Both the position numbers and the translations under genes were made by a program. Of a stretch of DNA of 64,000 bases, positions 25,360 to 33,672 are shown one piece after another. The DNA comes from JACPUX01 sp964517465 (GTDB lineage Bacteria > Pseudomonadota > Gammaproteobacteria > Burkholderiales > Casimicrobiaceae). A model generated the notes under the pieces. That model was not told the origin of the DNA. It saw only the letters and a program-made list of their open reading frames with translations, and did no database searches. Location: assembly GCA_964517465.1 (NCBI GenBank), contig CAZFEK010000001.1, positions 124,001 through 188,000 on the forward strand, read 5' to 3'. How positions within the stretch are numbered: position 1 is the stretch's first letter; every line of letters begins with the position of its first letter.

Positions 25360-27141
25360 TCAGGCGCCCTTGGCCCAGGAATCCTTCAATCCCACGGCCC
25401 GGTTGAACACCGGTGCGCCCGGTTGAAAATCGACCCGGTCGGCGACGAAATAGCCGTGGCGTTCGAACTGAAATCGCTCCTCGGGCTGGGCCTGCCTCAA
25501 TGAAGGTTCGAGACAGGCGCGGATGACGCGTTTGGCGTCGGGGTTGATTTCGCCGCGGTAATCGGCCTCGCCCGCTCCAGGTTGGGGCACCCGGAACAGC
25601 CGGTCGTAGAGCCGCACTTCACAGGCGTAAGCCTGCCGCGCGCTCACCCAATGCAGATTGCCCTTGACCTTGTAGGTGTCGGCACCGGGGGTGCCGGACT
25701 TGCTATCGGGAAAATATTCGCAATGCACGGCGGTGATTTTGCCCGCCGCGTCTTTTTCACAGCCTGTACATTTCACCACGAAGCCATAACGCAAACGCAC
25801 GCTGTTCCCGGGAAACAGCCGGAAGAACCCTTTCACCGGCGTTTCCATGAAATCTTCGCGCTCGATCCACAATTCGCGCGAAAAAGGCATGGCGCGCTTG
25901 CCCCAGTCGGGCTTCTGCGGATGATTGGGCGCGTAGCACTCCTCTTGCTCGCCTTCAGGGTAATTGTCGATGATGAGTTTCAAGGGATCCAGCACCGCCA
26001 CGCGGCGCGCGGCGCGTTCGTTCAAATCCTCTCGCATGCAGTCTTCGAGCACGCTGTAATCGATCCACGAATCCGCTTTGGAAACCCCTATCCTTTCCGC
26101 AAATAGGCGAAAGCCCTCGGGGGTGTAACCGCGTCGGCGCGCACCGGCCAGCGTGGGCATGCGCGGGTCGTCCCATCCCTCGACGTAATGCTCCTGCACC
26201 AGCTCGATCAGCTTGCGCTTGGACAGCACCACGTAGGTAAGCTTCAGGCGCGCGAATTCGTATTGCTGGGGCAGCGGCCGAGCGATACAGCCATCATCGG
26301 CCAAACGCGCCAGCAGCCAATCATAAAAGGGCCGCTGGTCTTCGAACTCGAGCGTGCAAATGGAGTGGGTGATGTTCTCCAGCGCGTCCTCGATGGGATG
26401 GGCGAAGGTGTACATCGGATAAATGCACCAGGCGCTGCCGGTGCGGTGATGTTCCGCCTTGCGAATTCGGTAAATCGCCGGGTCGCGCAAATTGATGTTG
26501 GGCGAAGCCATATCGATCTTGGCGCGCAGCACATGGGTGCCGTCGCCAAACTCCCCGGCGCGCATGCGCCGGAAGAGATCGAGATTTTCCGCCGCGCTGC
26601 GCTTGCGATAGGGACTATCACGCCCCGGCTCGGTCAGCGTGCCACGGTTCGCGCGCATCTCCTCCGCGCTCTGGCTGTCGACGTAGGCATCACCGCTCTG
26701 TATGAGGGCCTCGGCAAACTCGTACATCCACCCGAAATAGTCGGAAGCGAAGAAAAGAGGATCAGCTTGCCGGCCCTGCCAATCGAACCCGAGCCAGCGC
26801 ACGGCGTCGATGATGGAGTCGACATACTCCTGCTCCTCCTTCTCCGGATTGGTGTCGTCGAAGCGCATGTGGCAGACGCCGCCGAACTCCTTGGCGAGGC
26901 CGAAATTGAGGCAAATCGATTTGGCATGCCCAATGTGCAGATAGCCGTTGGGCTCGGGCGGGAAGCGGGTGCGGATACGCGCCGGATCCGGCGCGCCGGC
27001 TTCCTGATCTCGCGCGGGGCCGGGTTGGCCGCACCAGCGGCGCGAGGCATACTTACCGCCCGCCAGATCTTCGGCGATAATCTGGCGCAGGAAATTCGAT
27101 GCCGGGGCCGTCTCCGGTTTGGGCGCGGGCTGAGAATTCAT
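25360..27141 (-). CDS. glnS: Glutamine--tRNA ligase
   Basis: A 593-residue class I aminoacyl-tRNA synthetase that charges tRNA-Gln. It has the HIGH motif (YLHIGHAKSICLNFG), the KMSKS-like LSKRKL, and the GlnRS signatures RFDDTNPEKE and AEHHRTG, followed by the C-terminal beta-barrel anticodon-binding domains. ATG 27141 begins MNSQPAPK; longer in-frame starts run into the noncoding leader. Compared with E. coli GlnRS, about 21 extra residues (including Cys37) lie between DLAGGK and RTRFPPEPNG, just before the HIGH motif. The gene converges on the box operon with 60 bp between stops. Confidence 0.95.
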   Translation of the reverse strand: MNSQPAPKPETAPASNFLRQIIAEDLAGGKYASRRWCGQPGPARDQEAGAPDPARIRTRFPPEPNGYLHIGHAKSICLNFGLAKEFGGVCHMRFDDTNPEKEEQEYVDSIIDAVRWLGFDWQGRQADPLFFASDYFGWMYEFAEALIQSGDAYVDSQSAEEMRANRGTLTEPGRDSPYRKRSAAENLDLFRRMRAGEFGDGTHVLRAKIDMASPNINLRDPAIYRIRKAEHHRTGSAWCIYPMYTFAHPIEDALENITHSICTLEFEDQRPFYDWLLARLADDGCIARPLPQQYEFARLKLTYVVLSKRKLIELVQEHYVEGWDDPRMPTLAGARRRGYTPEGFRLFAERIGVSKADSWIDYSVLEDCMREDLNERAARRVAVLDPLKLIIDNYPEGEQEECYAPNHPQKPDWGKRAMPFSRELWIEREDFMETPVKGFFRLFPGNSVRLRYGFVVKCTGCEKDAAGKITAVHCEYFPDSKSGTPGADTYKVKGNLHWVSARQAYACEVRLYDRLFRVPQPGAGEADYRGEINPDAKRVIRACLEPSLRQAQPEERFQFERHGYFVADRVDFQPGAPVFNRAVGLKDSWAKGA

Positions 27142-27535
27142 ATGCGGGTGATCTGCGCGTGCGCGGTTTGCCAAAGCTTGGAATTGTAACTGGGGCCTCG
27201 GTTTGTTGCTAATCCAGGCTGGTATTCGGATGCAGATCAAGCTTGCCCGAACACCGGCACATCATCCGAGAAGGGTTGTCCACACAATCTGTGGATAATT
27301 TTGTGCACAAGTTGCGGATAGTGTCGCTAAAGCTTCATCCAATCGTCATTTTTCCTAAAACGCCCAAAAATGCGTCGCCAGTTTTTCTTTACCATTCATG
27401 CACTTCCTACGTACTTGCGACGCCCAGCGGCATCCCTCATACGGGGCTTGACAATTTTCGGCAGGTCGTTCCGTTTGTGGATTTCTCTTTGCCGACAAGC
27501 CCTTGCCATGACGTTGGCATGACCCCGCACGGCTT
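27142..27535. other. Divergent intergenic region between glnS and xseA
   Basis: About 394 bp containing promoters for both flanking genes, lower in GC than its surroundings around 27290-27400. A TTGACA at 27448-27453 could be a -35 for xseA, but no good -10 follows at 16-18 bp. The main feature is the DnaA-box-like cluster listed separately. No protein or RNA gene is apparent. Confidence 0.5.
27276..27309. promoter_or_regulatory. Cluster of three DnaA-box-like 9-mers
   Basis: TTGTCCACA (27276-27284) differs by one base from the TTATCCACA consensus. TGTGGATAA (27290-27298) is an exact match on the other strand. TTGTGCACA (27301-27309) differs by two bases. Three such motifs in 34 bp are unlikely by chance. 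They could titrate or bind DnaA and couple glnS/xseA expression to replication. It is not an obvious chromosomal origin, as no dnaA, dnaN, gyrB or parAB lies nearby. Confidence 0.5.
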
Positions 27536-28936
27536 ATGGTAAGCCCACTTCAGGCTTCTGCTCCCGCATCGGCTCGCGGCGAAGTGCTCCCGGTGTCGCT
27601 GCTGGTGAGCTCTGCCCGCTTGCTCCTGGAACAAAACCTGCCCAACCATTGGGTCAGCGGAGAGATTTCCAATTTCACTCGCGCCGCTTCCGGGCACTGT
27701 TACTTCATCTTGAAGGACGAGCGCGCCCAAGTGCGCTGCGTGCTCTTTCGCCACCGCGCCTTGGGGCTCGCATTTAAGCTCGAAGAGGGCCTCAAGATCG
27801 AGGTGCGCGCCCTGGCCACGATCTACGAAGCACGCGGCGAGTTTCAGCTCAATATCGAAGCCTTGCGCCTTGCCGGCCTAGGAAGCCTCTACGAAGCGTT
27901 TTCCCGCCTCAAGGCGAAGCTCGAAGCCCAGGGTTGGTTCGACCCGGCGCGCAAACGCGCCCTGCCGCAGTTCCCGCGCTGCGTGGGGGTGATCACTTCG
28001 CCGGCAGCAGCGGCCTGGCGCGATATCCTCAGCACCCTCGGCGGTCGCTTTCCAGCGCTGGAGGTCATCCTCTACCCCACGCCGGTACAAGGCGTCGGGG
28101 CTGCCGAGCAGATTGCCGCCGCCCTCGGCGCGGCCAACATGCGTGCCGAATGTGACGTGCTCATTGTGGCCAGGGGTGGGGGCAGCATCGAAGATCTCTG
28201 GGCTTTCAATGAAGAAGTCGTCGCCGAGGCCATCTTTCGCTCAGGCCTGGCGGTGGTGAGCGGCGTCGGCCACGAAACCGACTTCACCATCGCCGACTTC
28301 GTCGCCGACCAGCGAGCGCCCACGCCCACCGGCGCGGCGATGTTGGTCGCACCCGATGGTGGGGCTTTGAGCCAGCGTTGTGCCGCCCTGGCCACGCGCT
28401 TGGCCAGAGCCACTGCGCGCACGCTGGAGCGGCGCATGCAGCAGTTGGATATTTTGTCTCGCCGCCTCACTCACCCCGCGGCACGCCTGAACGCGCAGCG
28501 CAAGGAGCTGGCGCAACTTGCCGCGCGGCTGCGAAGGGCAGCGGCACAGCAGCAGGAACGCCGGACTTGGCAACTCGCCAGTTTGGCGCAGAGTTACCGT
28601 CGTATCGCACGGCGCCCCCTGGCGCAGGAGGCCAGGCTGCTTGGCCTCACGGAACGCCTGCGGCAGGCGCCCAGGCGTCTGCTGGAGCCCCTGGAAATAC
28701 GTCTGCAGCACGCGGGGCGCGCCCTGGCCCTGCTCGACCCGCAGCAGGTGTTAGATCGCGGCTACGCCATTGCCACCAACGCGCAAGGCGAAGTGCTGCG
28801 CGAAGCTTGTCGAGCGCACTTGGGCGAAACGCTCGCCTTGCGTCTGGCGCGCGGCAGTCTGCTCACCACCGTCGCCGCGCCACCCGACGACGGCGACGCC
28901 AAACCATCCGAGGAATTTTCATGCCCGAAGCCCTGA
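27536..28936 (+). CDS. xseA: Exodeoxyribonuclease VII large subunit
   Basis: A 466-residue nuclease subunit. The N-terminal OB-fold (about 17-115) contains the WVSGEISNF start. The catalytic domain contains GVITSPAAAAWRDI, DVLIVARGGGSIEDLWAFNEE and GVGHETDFTIADFVAD, the recognised XseA motifs. A long arginine/alanine-rich coiled coil follows (about 270-400), and the C-terminus contains LDRGYAI. With XseB it degrades single-stranded DNA in both directions. The stop overlaps the downstream thiolase start by 16 bp, an odd pairing of functions. Confidence 0.95.
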   Translation: MVSPLQASAPASARGEVLPVSLLVSSARLLLEQNLPNHWVSGEISNFTRAASGHCYFILKDERAQVRCVLFRHRALGLAFKLEEGLKIEVRALATIYEARGEFQLNIEALRLAGLGSLYEAFSRLKAKLEAQGWFDPARKRALPQFPRCVGVITSPAAAAWRDILSTLGGRFPALEVILYPTPVQGVGAAEQIAAALGAANMRAECDVLIVARGGGSIEDLWAFNEEVVAEAIFRSGLAVVSGVGHETDFTIADFVADQRAPTPTGAAMLVAPDGGALSQRCAALATRLARATARTLERRMQQLDILSRRLTHPAARLNAQRKELAQLAARLRRAAAQQQERRTWQLASLAQSYRRIARRPLAQEARLLGLTERLRQAPRRLLEPLEIRLQHAGRALALLDPQQVLDRGYAIATNAQGEVLREACRAHLGETLALRLARGSLLTTVAAPPDDGDAKPSEEFSCPKP

Positions 28937-30093
28937 TCATCGACGCCCTGCGCACCCCTTTCGGCAAGCGCAAGGGCGCATTGCGCGACATCCGCCCCGA
29001 CAGCCTCTTGGCTCATACCTTGCAGGGTCTGGCGCAGCGAGTCGCGCTCGATCCCAAAGTAATCGACGACGTGATTTGCGGCACCGTCACCCAGGCGGGT
29101 GAACAAGGCGCCAATGTCGGGCGTCTGGCGGTGTTGCTTTCCGGTTTTCCGGTAACCGTGCCGGCGGTGAGCCTCAATCGCATGTGCGGCTCATCGCAGC
29201 AGGCGGTGCACTTCGCCGCCCAAGCGATCGCCGCGGGCGATGCGCGCTGCGTCCTCGCTTGCGGGGTGGAGAGCATGAGCCGGGTGCCTATGCTCTCTGA
29301 TATCACCCCGGGCAAAGAATTCACCGGCTTTCACGTGCTGAACCCGGCGCTGTTTGAGCGCCACGAACTCATCCACCAGGGCGAAAGCGCCGAACGCATC
29401 GCGGACCGCTGGGACATACGCCGCGAAACCGTCGATGCCTTCGCCATCGAAAGTCACCGCCGTGCCGCCGCCGCGCAGGCCGCAGGTGTTCAGCGCGAGC
29501 TATTGCCCACTCCGGGCGTCGATGCCGCCGGGCAGGCGCTGACCCTCACGCGCGACGAAGGCGTGAGGAGTCCGGTGGACCCCGCCAAGCTCGCCACCCT
29601 GGCGACACCCTTTCGCGCTCCCGGACAAGGCATCGTCACCGCCGGCAATGCCAGCCAGATTTCCGATGGCGCCTCGGCGGTGCTGGTGGCTGAAGCGCAA
29701 TTTGCCCGCGCCCAGGGCTGGCATCCGAAAGCGCGTTTTCGCGCCCGAGTGGCGGTAGGCGGCGACCCGACTCTGCAATTGATGGCGGTGGTGCCCGCCA
29801 CCCGCCTGGCGCTGGAACGCGCCGGCGTTTCCATGGCGGACATCGACTGGTTCGAAGTCAACGAAGCCTTCGCCACCGTGGTCATCGCCTGGCAGCGCGA
29901 ACTCTTGGCCGACCCCGCCAAAGTGAACCCCTGGGGCGGCGCCATCGCCCACGGCCACCCCTTGGGCGCCACCGGCGCGGGTCTGTTGGCCAAGATGCTC
30001 GCCGGCCTCGAAGCCACCGGCGGCAGCCTGGGCCTGCAAGTGATGTGCATCGGCCACGGCATGGCCACGGCGACGGTGGTGGAGAGGATTTGA
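28921..30093 (+). CDS. Acetyl-CoA acyltransferase (thiolase)
   Basis: A 390-residue thiolase. The nucleophilic Cys89 is in NRMCGSSQQ, the second active-site segment is NPWGGAIAHGHPLGATG, and the C-terminal cysteine is in CIGHGM. Thiolases cleave 3-ketoacyl-CoA or condense acetyl-CoA. The lower part of the box pathway ends in 3-oxoadipyl-CoA thiolysis, so it could serve there. However, it is 3.6 kb from the box operon and translationally coupled to xseA, so a general beta-oxidation role is equally possible. ATG 28921 lies inside the xseA end. Confidence 0.9.
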   Translation: MPEALIIDALRTPFGKRKGALRDIRPDSLLAHTLQGLAQRVALDPKVIDDVICGTVTQAGEQGANVGRLAVLLSGFPVTVPAVSLNRMCGSSQQAVHFAAQAIAAGDARCVLACGVESMSRVPMLSDITPGKEFTGFHVLNPALFERHELIHQGESAERIADRWDIRRETVDAFAIESHRRAAAAQAAGVQRELLPTPGVDAAGQALTLTRDEGVRSPVDPAKLATLATPFRAPGQGIVTAGNASQISDGASAVLVAEAQFARAQGWHPKARFRARVAVGGDPTLQLMAVVPATRLALERAGVSMADIDWFEVNEAFATVVIAWQRELLADPAKVNPWGGAIAHGHPLGATGAGLLAKMLAGLEATGGSLGLQVMCIGHGMATATVVERI

Positions 30094-30467
30094 GCGGCGG
30101 CCCACATCTTCAAGGCCGCTGTTGCGCCCCGATAGCCAGTGGCGTTGCTGATTCGAAGTGGGGCGACATGCGTAACACGCGAACCAGCCGTTCTTTGGGG
30201 AAGACCTCGCAGGCGAGACCATGCTAAAAATTGATGCTCCGGGAATATGCGCCCGCAAGGTCGCCAAGGAGACCTTCTTATGGCGGCGGGTTCTGCCATG
30301 GGTCGGTGGCCAAAGTGTTCGGGAGTTCTTGCGCCTTGACCTTGAGACCCGCGGGCGCTCATTTTTTGGCGTCTTTTTGCGCGTGCTTCGCTGGCGGTGA
30401 GGGTGGCCAGCTGGGTTCTCCAATCGCACAAGAGTGCATGCATCGCCCATTTTGAACCCTGAAAGCC
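30094..30467. other. Intergenic stretch after the thiolase
   Basis: About 374 bp with no supportable gene. An AGCGGC/GCCGCT inverted repeat directly after the thiolase stop (about 30092-30121) may be a weak transcription stop, though no T-run follows. The remaining sequence gives no recognisable protein on either strand. Confidence 0.45.
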
Positions 30468-30917
30468 ATGCCAAATACGGCGCATCCGATTTTCCGGCTT
30501 GCCGATGCAGGCGATTTTGCCGCCATCGTTCACTGCGATACCTATGCGCAATCGCAAGAGCATCGGCGCAGCTTCATCCGCGAGGCAGTGGCACAGCGGC
30601 AGTGCCAAGTCGCAGTGGATGATGAAAAGGTCGTAGGCTTCGTCATTTCGACCCGCAATTTCTTCGACCACGATTTCATCGCCCTGGTGGTCGTTGCACC
30701 GGGTCACCGACGCCTGGGCATAGGCCGGCAGCTCCTAGCCGCCGCGGAGCGCCACTGCCGGACCCCCAAACTCTTCACTTCGACCAACCGCTCCAACACC
30801 GCGGCGTTGTCCTTGTTGGCCGAGGCGGGTTTCATCCGCTGCGGCATCATCGAGAATCTCGATGCCGGAGATCCGGAACTGATCTTTTGCAAACCGGTGC
30901 GCCAGGAATCGCGCTAG
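30468..30917 (+). CDS. GNAT-family N-acetyltransferase
   Basis: A 149-residue acetyl-CoA-dependent acyltransferase fold. The acetyl-CoA-binding motif A reads VVAPGHRRLGIGRQLL, and motif B includes STNRSNTAALSLLAEAGF. This combination (Thr-Asn-x-x-Asn and AGF) is characteristic of GNAT enzymes. The substrate is unknown; there are no resistance-gene hallmarks. It stands alone, 374 bp after the thiolase and 181 bp before the OsmC gene. Confidence 0.85.
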   Translation: MPNTAHPIFRLADAGDFAAIVHCDTYAQSQEHRRSFIREAVAQRQCQVAVDDEKVVGFVISTRNFFDHDFIALVVVAPGHRRLGIGRQLLAAAERHCRTPKLFTSTNRSNTAALSLLAEAGFIRCGIIENLDAGDPELIFCKPVRQESR

Positions 30918-31098
30918 ACTTCCTTGCGGCCTGCTCCCGGATTATGCCGCCGCGCCCGCACCCCGGACTTTTTGACTCGACGCGCCGGTGCCGCGCGCCT
31001 GCAGGCTCCTCGGCGAGGTCGGCCGCCTTGCACCAAACCTTGAGGTTTGAACGAAAACTCAACTCAGATCACGATTCAGAGCCTAAGGAGCAAAATCT

Positions 31099-31614
31099 AT
31101 GTCCATCCAACAGATTCAAGAAGCGGTAAATGGAGTGATCCGGTTCTTCGGTGAACATCCCGAAAAAGCGCGCTCTGAAGACAAGCCGGCCACCGCAACG
31201 GTGGTGGCAGGGTTGCGCTGCCGAGCAAGCAACGGCGAGGGCTTTGAAATGTTCAGCGACATGCCCCAAGGCATCGGCGGCGGCGCTACGGCGCCCACCC
31301 CAGGCTGGTTTCTGCGTGCCGCCTTGGCGAGCTGCGACGCGACGATGATTGCCCTGCGCGCCGCGGAGCTGGGAATCCCTTTGACGACGCTGGAAGTCAC
31401 CGTCGGCAGCACTTCGGATGATCGGGGTATGCTGCAAATAGACGATGCGATACCGGCGGGCCCCCTGAGCGTCCGCGTGCTGGTCAAGCTGGGTGCCAAG
31501 GACGTCTCCGAGGAGCAGTTGCACGGGCTCGTCGCTTGGACGGAAAGGCACTCGCCGGTCGGGGACGCCATCAGCCGCGCCGTGCCCTTGAAGCTCGAAG
31601 TGGAAATCGTCTGA
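31099..31614 (+). CDS. OsmC-family protein lacking the second cysteine
   Basis: A 171-residue OsmC-like protein. The first reactive cysteine is present (Cys79 in RAALASCDATMIALRAAE). The position usually occupied by the second cysteine, in a CP motif, reads HSP (Ser152). OsmC and Ohr proteins use the two cysteines to reduce organic peroxides, so this protein may have lost classical peroxidase action or may use a different partner. A strong GGAG site precedes ATG 31099. A short CAAACC-TTGA-GGTTTG inverted repeat lies 50-65 bp upstream. Confidence 0.85.
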   Translation: MSIQQIQEAVNGVIRFFGEHPEKARSEDKPATATVVAGLRCRASNGEGFEMFSDMPQGIGGGATAPTPGWFLRAALASCDATMIALRAAELGIPLTTLEVTVGSTSDDRGMLQIDDAIPAGPLSVRVLVKLGAKDVSEEQLHGLVAWTERHSPVGDAISRAVPLKLEVEIV

Positions 31615-31719
31615 CCCCCTGGCCGTCGCAACGAGCGTGCCTGCTTGGCTTGCCATGTCCGGCACAGTGCCACCGCAGGCGCGCATCTGTCGCTTGCCCC
31701 ACGCTGGGGTTCGGATCGA

Positions 31720-31899
31720 ATGAAATTTGCGTTTCATGTCCTCGGCTGTCTGGCGATCATCACTATCGTTCAACCCACGCCGCTAGACGCCGGGCAAGTG
31801 CTCTTTCTCGCGCCCTGCGCCCTGATCGCCGTGGCCTCGGCTTGGTCGGCCTCCCGAATCGGCGCGCAGTTGCCGCGAACTGCCGCAAACAAGACATGA
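31720..31899 (+). CDS. Small putative membrane protein
   Basis: A 59-residue protein, MKFAFHVLGCLAIITIVQP at its start, with two hydrophobic segments (about 3-17 and 26-43) and a polar tail. I do not recognise a family. Its stop overlaps the start of the SDR gene as ATGA (31896-31899), the pattern of translational coupling, which is the main support that it is real. A longer start at 31645 adds unconvincing sequence. There is only a weak ribosome site. Confidence 0.4.
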   Translation: MKFAFHVLGCLAIITIVQPTPLDAGQVLFLAPCALIAVASAWSASRIGAQLPRTAANKT

Positions 31900-32603
31900 T
31901 GTGCACGGCGCTCGTCACTGGGGCAAGCCGTGGATTGGGCTATGCCCTGTGCCACGAGCTCACCAACAATGGCTGGAAGGTGGCTGCCTTGTCGCGAACC
32001 CGGAGTGAAGCCTTGGAAAACCTAGCGGCAGCGGCCGGCGATCGTTTGCGGTGGTTCGCGTGCGATGTCACCTCCCCCAATGCCGACCTCGCGGTGCGAA
32101 ACGCAAGGGCGTTTCTCGGCGGCATCGATTTGCTGATCAACAACGCGGGCGTTGCCGGCTGGTCTCACGGACTGGCGGCAACAGAAATAGAGGAGGTCGA
32201 GAGCCTCTTCGACGTTCACGCTCTGGGCTGCCTTCGGATAAGCCGCGCGGCATTGCCGGCATTGCTCGACGCGGAAGATGCGCACATCGTGAACATCAGC
32301 TCCCGTCTGGGATCGATCACGCGAACGGAATCGGGCGAGTTCTCCGGGCGAGGCTTCTCCTACAGTTATCGCATCGCCAAGGCGGCGCTCAACATGCTCA
32401 GCGCTTGCCTGGCCGAGGAGTTCGCGCCGCAAGGCATTCGCGTCAGCGTTCTTCACCCCGGGCGCTTCCAGTCCGGCTCCGCGGCCAGTGACGCGGAGCT
32501 GACTGCCCAAGAGGCCGCGCAGCGCATCTGCCGTTGGCTGCCAAGCAGAGATCAAAGCCCTTTGGTCTACCTGGAGCCTGAGGTCGGGCGTTTATCCTGG
32601 TAG
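31896..32603 (+). CDS. Short-chain dehydrogenase/reductase
   Basis: A 235-residue Rossmann-fold oxidoreductase of the classical SDR type. The cofactor motif TGASRGLG is at residues 8-15, the structural NNAGVAG is present, and the catalytic elements are NISSRLG (Ser) and YSYRIAKAALN (Tyr-x-x-x-Lys). The C-terminal RVSVLHPGRFQSGSA is typical of the family. The substrate is unknown. Two adjacent ATG codons (31896, 31899) can serve as start. Its 3' end overlaps the convergent hydrolase gene by 37 bp. Confidence 0.9.
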   Translation: MMCTALVTGASRGLGYALCHELTNNGWKVAALSRTRSEALENLAAAAGDRLRWFACDVTSPNADLAVRNARAFLGGIDLLINNAGVAGWSHGLAATEIEEVESLFDVHALGCLRISRAALPALLDAEDAHIVNISSRLGSITRTESGEFSGRGFSYSYRIAKAALNMLSACLAEEFAPQGIRVSVLHPGRFQSGSAASDAELTAQEAAQRICRWLPSRDQSPLVYLEPEVGRLSW

Positions 32604-33565
32604 CAAAGTCGAGCGTCATTGCTTCGATCCGGTAGCGGCTCACACTCGCTTTTCAAAAACGCCCTCACCTCCCGCGCCGTTTCTTCGGGGGCTTCTTCCA
32701 TCGGCACGTGGCCGAGCCCCGGATAAAGGACGAGTTTGGCGCCGGGGATGCGCCGCGCGAACTCATGACCGTACTTGGGCAAAATCCAGGTGTCTTTCTC
32801 GCCCCACAAAATGAGCGTGGGCACTTTGAGTTCGGCCAGCCGCGGCGTGGCTTGGTAGGTGTCGAGGTGGCTCATGCGGTAGGCGGTTGCGCCGCGATTG
32901 CCTTCCCGGAGGCCGAGATCGAAATAGCGGTCGATGAGGGCTTCGCTCACCTTGTCCGGATCGCCATATACCTCGCGCACGCTTTGCGCGACCATCCAGC
33001 GCGGCGTGAACACCGTCAACAGCGCATTAAACCCCGGCCAGCCATAAGCACGAAAAGCCAAGGGCAGCGGTTCCTTCGGCGGAATGCCGCGGGCGCCGAT
33101 GAGCACGAGTTTCTCGACTTTCTGCGGAAAAGCGAGCGCGTAGTTCCAGGCGATGCCGCCGCCCATGGAATTGCCGACCACCACGTAGCGATCGAGCTTC
33201 AGCTTCTGCGCGAAATGATCGACAAACTGGGCCGCCTCGGCCCAGTGGTACCGGTTCTCGGGGTGCGGTCCGGTCAGGCCGTGGCCGGGCAGATCGAGGC
33301 GAATGAGCCGATAGTCGGACTTCAATTCGCGCACCCAGCCCTCCCAGGTGTGCAGCGAAGCGTTGGAACCGTGCAACAAGAGCAGCACCGGCCCGCGGCC
33401 CTCGTCCCGATAGTGCACTTCCATGCCGTCCACCGCGACGAACCGCGAAGCTTCGTTGGCGTAAAAAGACCTCAGCTCGGCGACGGTCTTGTCGCGATAT
33501 AAGCCGCAGCCTGCCAGCATGAAGCTGACGAGTAAGAATAGCAGCGCTTGACCGGTGCGGTACAT
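32567..33565 (-). CDS. Lipoprotein alpha/beta hydrolase
   Basis: A 332-residue hydrolase with a lipoprotein signal: MYRTGQALLF, a hydrophobic core and lipobox LAGC with Cys20. The mature enzyme should be membrane-anchored in the periplasm or outer membrane. The catalytic set is visible: oxyanion LLLLHGSNAS, nucleophile elbow GNSMGGG, acidic WGEKDTW, and histidine in PGLGHVPMEE. ATG 33565 with GGAGG eight bases upstream decides the start; it also puts the lipobox at the right place. Possible activities include an esterase or lipase; the substrate is not known. It is separate from its neighbours. Confidence 0.88.
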   Translation of the reverse strand: MYRTGQALLFLLVSFMLAGCGLYRDKTVAELRSFYANEASRFVAVDGMEVHYRDEGRGPVLLLLHGSNASLHTWEGWVRELKSDYRLIRLDLPGHGLTGPHPENRYHWAEAAQFVDHFAQKLKLDRYVVVGNSMGGGIAWNYALAFPQKVEKLVLIGARGIPPKEPLPLAFRAYGWPGFNALLTVFTPRWMVAQSVREVYGDPDKVSEALIDRYFDLGLREGNRGATAYRMSHLDTYQATPRLAELKVPTLILWGEKDTWILPKYGHEFARRIPGAKLVLYPGLGHVPMEEAPEETAREVRAFLKSECEPLPDRSNDARLCYQDKRPTSGSR

Positions 33566-33672
33566 GGATGAAACCTCCATCGCTAAGAGTCGATGCGGCA
33601 AGGTAAGGCAAACTTTGCGGCTGCGCCATGACGATCCATGCCAGGCACCGGACTTTTTGCGTCAGCCGGGTT

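Noticed and set aside
27276..27309. Chromosomal replication origin
   Set aside because: Only three DnaA-like boxes and none of the usual origin neighbours such as dnaA, dnaN, gyrB or parAB.
31034..31049. CAAACC-TTGA-GGTTTG palindrome as OsmC operator
   Set aside because: A 6-bp stem is too short to support by itself, and no second copy was seen.
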